Of a stretch of DNA of 64,000 nucleotides, positions 59,921 through 64,000 are shown piece by piece. How positions within the stretch are numbered: the stretch's first letter is position 1; each line of letters begins with the position of its first letter. The notes beneath the pieces are model-generated. The model had not been told where the DNA came from. It was given only the letters and a program-made list of their open reading frames with translations, and did no database searches. The translations under genes and the position numbers were made by a program. Origin of the DNA: Candidatus Symbiopectobacterium sp. NZEC151 (GTDB taxonomy: Bacteria > Pseudomonadota > Gammaproteobacteria > Enterobacterales > Enterobacteriaceae); NCBI RefSeq assembly GCF_025962655.1, contig NZ_JAGFPE010000003.1:310001-374000 (forward strand). The letters are read 5' to 3'.

Positions 59921-60106
59921 GCCCCTTTCCTGCCTCATTTCGTTTTCTGCGCCGCAGAAAAAATTCATATCACGGCTGGCAACAGCCCATTCACGCGGGC
60001 GCCACTATAATAACTCAACATAGAAGAAACAAGCCCTTTCTGGCATAGCAGCCGAGCTTGGTGGTAGCATAACACGATACCAACCCGCCAACGATGAACA
60101 AAGCAC

Positions 60107-60691
60107 ATGTCGATAGAAACCACGTATCCCGGCTATGAAACCCTGGACACGCTCCTTACACAGCAACAAGTTGCACTGACGGCAGCGGAAATACACGGGC
60201 TTATCAGCGGTATCCTGTGCGGGGGCAACACCGACGACAGTTGGAAAACGCTGTTACACGAGCTGACAAACGATGGCTTGGCCTTCTCTCATCTGGTTTC
60301 TCAGCCGTTGCAAACCCTGTATCAGGTCACCAAAGAAGCGCTGGAAGAGAGTGGCTTTGAATTCCAACTGTTGCTGCCGGATGACGACAACACGTCAGTG
60401 AGCGTGTTTGATCGTGCCGATGCGCTGGCCGGATGGGTCAATCACTTTCTGCTCGGACTCGGTGTGGTTCAGCCGCGCCTGAACAAGGCGCAGGGCGAAT
60501 TGAAAGAAGCCATCGATGATTTGCGCAATATTGCCCAGCTCGGCTATGACGAAGATGAAGATCAGGAAGAGCTGGCGCAATCGCTGGAAGAAATCATCGA
60601 ATACGTCAGGGTCTCTGCCATTCTCTGCCACAGTGAATATACACGCCCGGTACAGACTGCACCGGAGAAGAAAAAACCGACGCTACATTAA
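60107..60691 (+). CDS. ygfB: YgfB (UPF0149) protein
   Basis: 194 aa, all-helical, acidic. Family motifs: [17 protein letters not shown] near residue 20, [20 protein letters not shown] and the acidic [23 protein letters not shown]. Function in enterobacteria unclear; in Pseudomonas a homologue represses a lysis/ampDh3 pathway. Head of the ygfB-pepP-ubiH-ubiI cluster. Confidence 0.94.
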   Translation: MSIETTYPGYETLDTLLTQQQVALTAAEIHGLISGILCGGNTDDSWKTLLHELTNDGLAFSHLVSQPLQTLYQVTKEALEESGFEFQLLLPDDDNTSVSVFDRADALAGWVNHFLLGLGVVQPRLNKAQGELKEAIDDLRNIAQLGYDEDEDQEELAQSLEEIIEYVRVSAILCHSEYTRPVQTAPEKKKPTLH

Positions 60692-60768
60692 TCGCGCATC
60701 CGGCCTTACCCGCAGGGATTCCCACGCAGGAAGGGAATCACCGTATGCGCATCACACAGGAGCAGGTG

Positions 60769-62118
60769 ATGATTCAACAAGACGCTTTTGGTCAGGAATA
60801 TACTCGCCGCCGCCAGCAGTTGCTGGAAAAAATGGCCCCCGCCAGCGCGGCGATTTTTTTTGCCGCACCGGAAGCCACGCGCAGCGCTGACAGTGAGTAC
60901 CCTTATCGCCAGAACAGCGATTTCTGGTACTTCACCGGGTTTAACGAGCCGGAAGCGGTGCTGTTACTGGTAAAAAGCGATGAACATCATCACCATACCG
61001 TCCTGTTCAACCGTGTACGCGACGTCACGGCGGAAATCTGGTTTGGACGCCGTCTGGGGCAGGAAGCGGCCCCGTCGCGCTTGAATGTCGATCGCGCCCT
61101 GCCCTTTAGCGACATCAATGCACAGTTGCACCTGCTGCTGAACGGGCTGGATGTGATTTATCACGCTCAGGGGCTGTACGAGTACGCGGACCGTCTGCTG
61201 TTCAGCGCATTGGAAACGTTGCGAAACGGCACGCGTCAGGGGCTTATCGCACCGCCGACGCAGACCGACTGGCGACCCTGGGTGCACGAGATGCGCCTGT
61301 TTAAATCGCCGAAAGAGCTCGACCTGATGCGTCGGGCCGGAGATATCACCGCCAAGGCCCACACCCGCGCCATGACACACTGTGAGCCGGGGATGTACGA
61401 ATACCAGCTCGAAGGGGAAATTCATCACGAATTTACCCGCCACGGTGCGCGTTACCCCTCGTATAACACCATTGTCGGCAGCGGTGATAACGGCTGCATT
61501 CTGCACTACACCGAAAATGAGCAGCAAATGCGCGAGGGCGATTTGGTGCTGATTGACGCCGGTTGTGAATATCAGGGCTATGCCGGTGATATCACGCGGA
61601 CCTTCCCGGTAAGCGGAAAATTCAGCGCCCCGCAGCGCGCGATTTACGACATCGTGCTGGCTTCGCAGCGCAAAGCGCTGGCGCTGTTCAAGCCCGGAGT
61701 CAGCATTCGTGAAGTGAATGAGCAGGTAATTCGTATCATGGTGGAAGGGCTGGTTAAACTCGGCGTACTGAAAGGTAACGTCGATGAACTGATCGCCGAA
61801 CAGGCGCACCGCGCGTTCTACATGCACGGACTCAGCCATTGGCTGGGATTGGACGTGCACGATGTCGGCGATTACGGTGCATCAGAACGCAGTCGTTTGC
61901 TGGAACCCGGCATGGTGCTCACCGTCGAACCGGGGCTCTATATCGCACCAGACGCCAAAGTGCCCCATGAGTACCGCGGCATCGGTATCCGCATCGAGGA
62001 TGACATTCTGATCACTGACAGTGGTAATGAAGTGTTAACGGCGGGCGTGGTGAAAGACGCCGACGACATTGAAGCGCTGATGGCTCAGGCCCGTGCCGCA
62101 CGTCAGGCAGCGAGATAA
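60769..62118 (+). CDS. pepP: Xaa-Pro aminopeptidase PepP
   Basis: 449 aa from the ATG at 60769, with AGGAGCAGG just before it; an ATG at 60745 is possible. N-terminal creatinase-like domain, C-terminal pita-bread domain with metal ligands in LIDAGCEYQGYAGDITRTFPV (two Asp), HGLSHWLGLDVHDVG (His), TVEPGLY (Glu) and GIRIEDD (Glu). Removes N-terminal residues before proline in the cytoplasm. 5 bp before ubiH. Confidence 0.96.
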   Translation: MIQQDAFGQEYTRRRQQLLEKMAPASAAIFFAAPEATRSADSEYPYRQNSDFWYFTGFNEPEAVLLLVKSDEHHHHTVLFNRVRDVTAEIWFGRRLGQEAAPSRLNVDRALPFSDINAQLHLLLNGLDVIYHAQGLYEYADRLLFSALETLRNGTRQGLIAPPTQTDWRPWVHEMRLFKSPKELDLMRRAGDITAKAHTRAMTHCEPGMYEYQLEGEIHHEFTRHGARYPSYNTIVGSGDNGCILHYTENEQQMREGDLVLIDAGCEYQGYAGDITRTFPVSGKFSAPQRAIYDIVLASQRKALALFKPGVSIREVNEQVIRIMVEGLVKLGVLKGNVDELIAEQAHRAFYMHGLSHWLGLDVHDVGDYGASERSRLLEPGMVLTVEPGLYIAPDAKVPHEYRGIGIRIEDDILITDSGNEVLTAGVVKDADDIEALMAQARAARQAAR

Positions 62119-62123
62119 TCGCC

Positions 62124-63302
62124 ATGACGATCCTGATAGTTGGCGGCGGCATGGCGGGAGCAACGCTGGCACTGGCCATTTCTGCCCTTTCCGGCGGCAC
62201 CCTTCCCGTCGAGGTGATTGAAGCACATTCGCCGCTGGACAGCGCGCATCCCGGCTTCGACGCCCGCGCTATCGCGCTGGCGGAAGGCACCGTGCAACAG
62301 CTCAAACGTATCGGTGTCTGGCAAGCCATCGCCAGCGAGGCAGAACCCATCACCTCGGTGCACGTCAGCGATCGCGGCCACGCTGGCGTGGTCAACATGC
62401 AGGCCAGTGATTATCGCGCCGCCGCGTTGGGTTACGTGGTGGAGCTACATCAGGTTGGACAGACCCTGTTTCGCTTACTCCATAATGCGCCGGGCGTGAG
62501 CGTGCACTGCCCGCGCAAGGTGGTACAGGTTGAACGCAGCGCCGAACAGGCCACCCTGCAACTGGATGACGGCAGCACGCTGCACGGGCAACTCTTGGTG
62601 GCGGCAGACGGCTCCTCCTCCGCGCTGGCGCGGGCCTGCGGTATGCAATGGGAGACTGAGGAGTATCCGCAGTTTGCCGTTATTGCCAACATCCGCACCC
62701 AGTTGCCTCACGCGGGCAAAGCCTTTGAGCGCTTTACCCCTGACGGCCCGCTGGCACTGTTGCCGATGCACGGTGGACGCAGTTCGTTGGTATGGTGCCA
62801 CCCGTTATCCCATCAGACGCAGGTGGCCGCCTGGAGCGAGGCTGAATGCCGCGCCGCGCTGCAACGCGCCTTTGGCTGGCGATTGGGCGCAATCACCCAT
62901 ATCGGCGAACGCCACACCTATCCGCTGCGACTGGTGACGGCGGCACGCCATATCGCACATCGCGTGGCGCTGGTGGGCAATGCGGCGCAAACGCTGCACC
63001 CAATTGCCGGACAAGGATTCAACCTCGGGCTGCGCGACGTGATGTCACTGGCAGAAACCCTGACACAGGCCGCCGCGCAGCAGGAAGACACCGGCAGCTA
63101 TCGCGTGCTGAGCCGCTACGGCCAGCGCCGAGAACCCGATCAACAGGCAACCATTGCGCTGACGGACGGTTTGGTACGCCTGTTCGCCAACAGTTTTACC
63201 TCGCTGGAAGTGGGCCGCAATCTGGGTTTGATGACCATGAATACCGTTGCGCCCGTGCGTGATACCTTTGCACGCCGTACGTTGGGTTGGGTCAGTCGTT
63301 AA
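62124..63302 (+). CDS. ubiH: 2-octaprenyl-6-methoxyphenol hydroxylase UbiH
   Basis: 392 aa FAD monooxygenase. Dinucleotide-binding VGGGMAGATLALAI at the N-terminus, FARAIAL-type ARAIALAEGT, second FAD motif ALVGNAAQTLHPIAGQGFNLGLRD. Hydroxylates the ring at C4 in ubiquinone synthesis. Between pepP and ubiI. Confidence 0.95.
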   Translation: MTILIVGGGMAGATLALAISALSGGTLPVEVIEAHSPLDSAHPGFDARAIALAEGTVQQLKRIGVWQAIASEAEPITSVHVSDRGHAGVVNMQASDYRAAALGYVVELHQVGQTLFRLLHNAPGVSVHCPRKVVQVERSAEQATLQLDDGSTLHGQLLVAADGSSSALARACGMQWETEEYPQFAVIANIRTQLPHAGKAFERFTPDGPLALLPMHGGRSSLVWCHPLSHQTQVAAWSEAECRAALQRAFGWRLGAITHIGERHTYPLRLVTAARHIAHRVALVGNAAQTLHPIAGQGFNLGLRDVMSLAETLTQAAAQQEDTGSYRVLSRYGQRREPDQQATIALTDGLVRLFANSFTSLEVGRNLGLMTMNTVAPVRDTFARRTLGWVSR

Positions 63303-63326
63303 TGCAAGCAACAGGAAACAGGGCTT

Positions 63327-64000
63327 ATGCAATCATTTGATGTGGTTATCGCGGGCGGCGGCATGGTCGGCCTGGCATTAGCCTGCGGGCTGCAACATTC
63401 CGGGCTGCGCATTGCCGTGCTGGAACAGCGCACGCCACCGCAAGCGGCAGCGGACGGGGCTTATTCGCTGCGCGTCTCCGCCATTAACGCGGCCAGCGAA
63501 TGCCTGCTGCGTCATCTTGATGTCTGGCAAGACATCGAAGCACAGCGCTCCAGCCCCTATAACGCCATGTACGTGTGGGACAAAGACAGCTTTGGCAACA
63601 TCCATTTCGAGGGCGAGGCCTACGGCTTTTCCCGCCTCGGCCACATTATCGAAAACGATGTCATTCAGCGCGCCCTGTGGCAGCGAGCCGAGAAAGCAAA
63701 AGACATTACGCTGATAGCACCGGCGGTGTTACAGCAGGTGGCCTGGGGCGAGAACGAGGCGTTTATCACGCTGGACGATGGCACCATGCTCACGACGCGC
63801 TTGGTGGTCGGCGCAGACGGTGCACACTCCTGGCTACGTCAGCAGGCCGATATTCCGCTGACGTTCTGGGATTACGGCCATCACGCACTGGTGGCAACGG
63901 TTCGCACCGAACGTCCGCACGACGGCGTGGCGCGCCAGGTGTTCCACGGCGATGGTATTTTAGCGTTTCTGCCGTTGGCGGAGGCAAACCTGTGCTCGAT
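63327..64000 (+). CDS. ubiI: 2-octaprenylphenol hydroxylase UbiI, 5' part
   Basis: Starts at the ATG at 63327 (CAGGAAAC upstream) and runs off the window after about 224 codons of a protein of about 400. Begins MQSFDVVIAGGGMVGLALAC (FAD binding), then LRVSAINAASECLL, VWDKDSFGNI and VVGADGAHSWLRQQADIPLTFWDY, matching UbiI (VisC), the C5 ring hydroxylase of ubiquinone synthesis. 24 bp after ubiH. Confidence 0.94.
   Translation, partial: MQSFDVVIAGGGMVGLALACGLQHSGLRIAVLEQRTPPQAAADGAYSLRVSAINAASECLLRHLDVWQDIEAQRSSPYNAMYVWDKDSFGNIHFEGEAYGFSRLGHIIENDVIQRALWQRAEKAKDITLIAPAVLQQVAWGENEAFITLDDGTMLTTRLVVGADGAHSWLRQQADIPLTFWDYGHHALVATVRTERPHDGVARQVFHGDGILAFLPLAEANLCS

Overview
The window is chromosomal DNA of an enterobacterium. 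Gene content and order fit a plant-associated member of the Dickeya/Pectobacterium/Brenneria group; this is inferred from synteny and from a typical ACC deaminase gene plus AvrE/DspE-like effector genes, not from a 16S or database match. Core order: yqjG(partial)-yhaJ-yhaK-zur-lexA-dgkA-plsB-ubiA-ubiC-groEL-groES-fxsA-aspA-dcuA-cutA-dsbD-yjdC-tRNA-Phe, an accessory region, then entD-like-nup-Lrp-acdS-LysR-peptidase-peptide ABC operon-yjjV-csbD-like-ytjA-osmY-prfC-tam-gntP-smp-serB-radA-nadR-fau-6S RNA-zapA-ygfB-pepP-ubiH-ubiI(partial).

Accessory region, 17.6-34.7 kb. A 10.4-kb integrative element lies between direct repeats of the 3' end of tRNA-Phe (attL 17643-17662, attR 28001-28020). It carries a P4-type integrase, a small ribbon-helix-helix protein with tandem operator-like repeats, an Ash-like phage ORF rich in hairpins, and a MobC-type mobilization protein. 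Its cargo is defence-like: a HigB-like toxin / XRE-ImmA/IrrE antitoxin / Beta-family protein operon; a two-domain antiviral cytidine deaminase (AvcD/DcdV type) with a small ORF where the antitoxin RNA AvcI/DifV is expected; and a TacA-TacT acetyltransferase toxin-antitoxin pair.

Directly after attR is a second, broken element: about 300 bp nearly identical to the left end of the first, an integrase cut after codon 40, and a decayed fragment of a second mobC. Then follow two AT-rich, tandem, paralogous genes (936 and 945 aa). By reading them against DspE/AvrE I infer that they are half-size members of the AvrE/DspE type III effector family. No hrp box and no chaperone gene are visible beside them. 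This pair and the three-gene TA/Beta operon are the most interesting items.

The rest is housekeeping with clear regulatory sites: two LexA boxes before lexA, a sigma-32 promoter before groESL, CRP-like palindromes before aspA and gntP, a NadR box before nadR, and a tRNA promoter with a GC-rich discriminator. Start codons were chosen by Shine-Dalgarno position, overlap with neighbours and family length.
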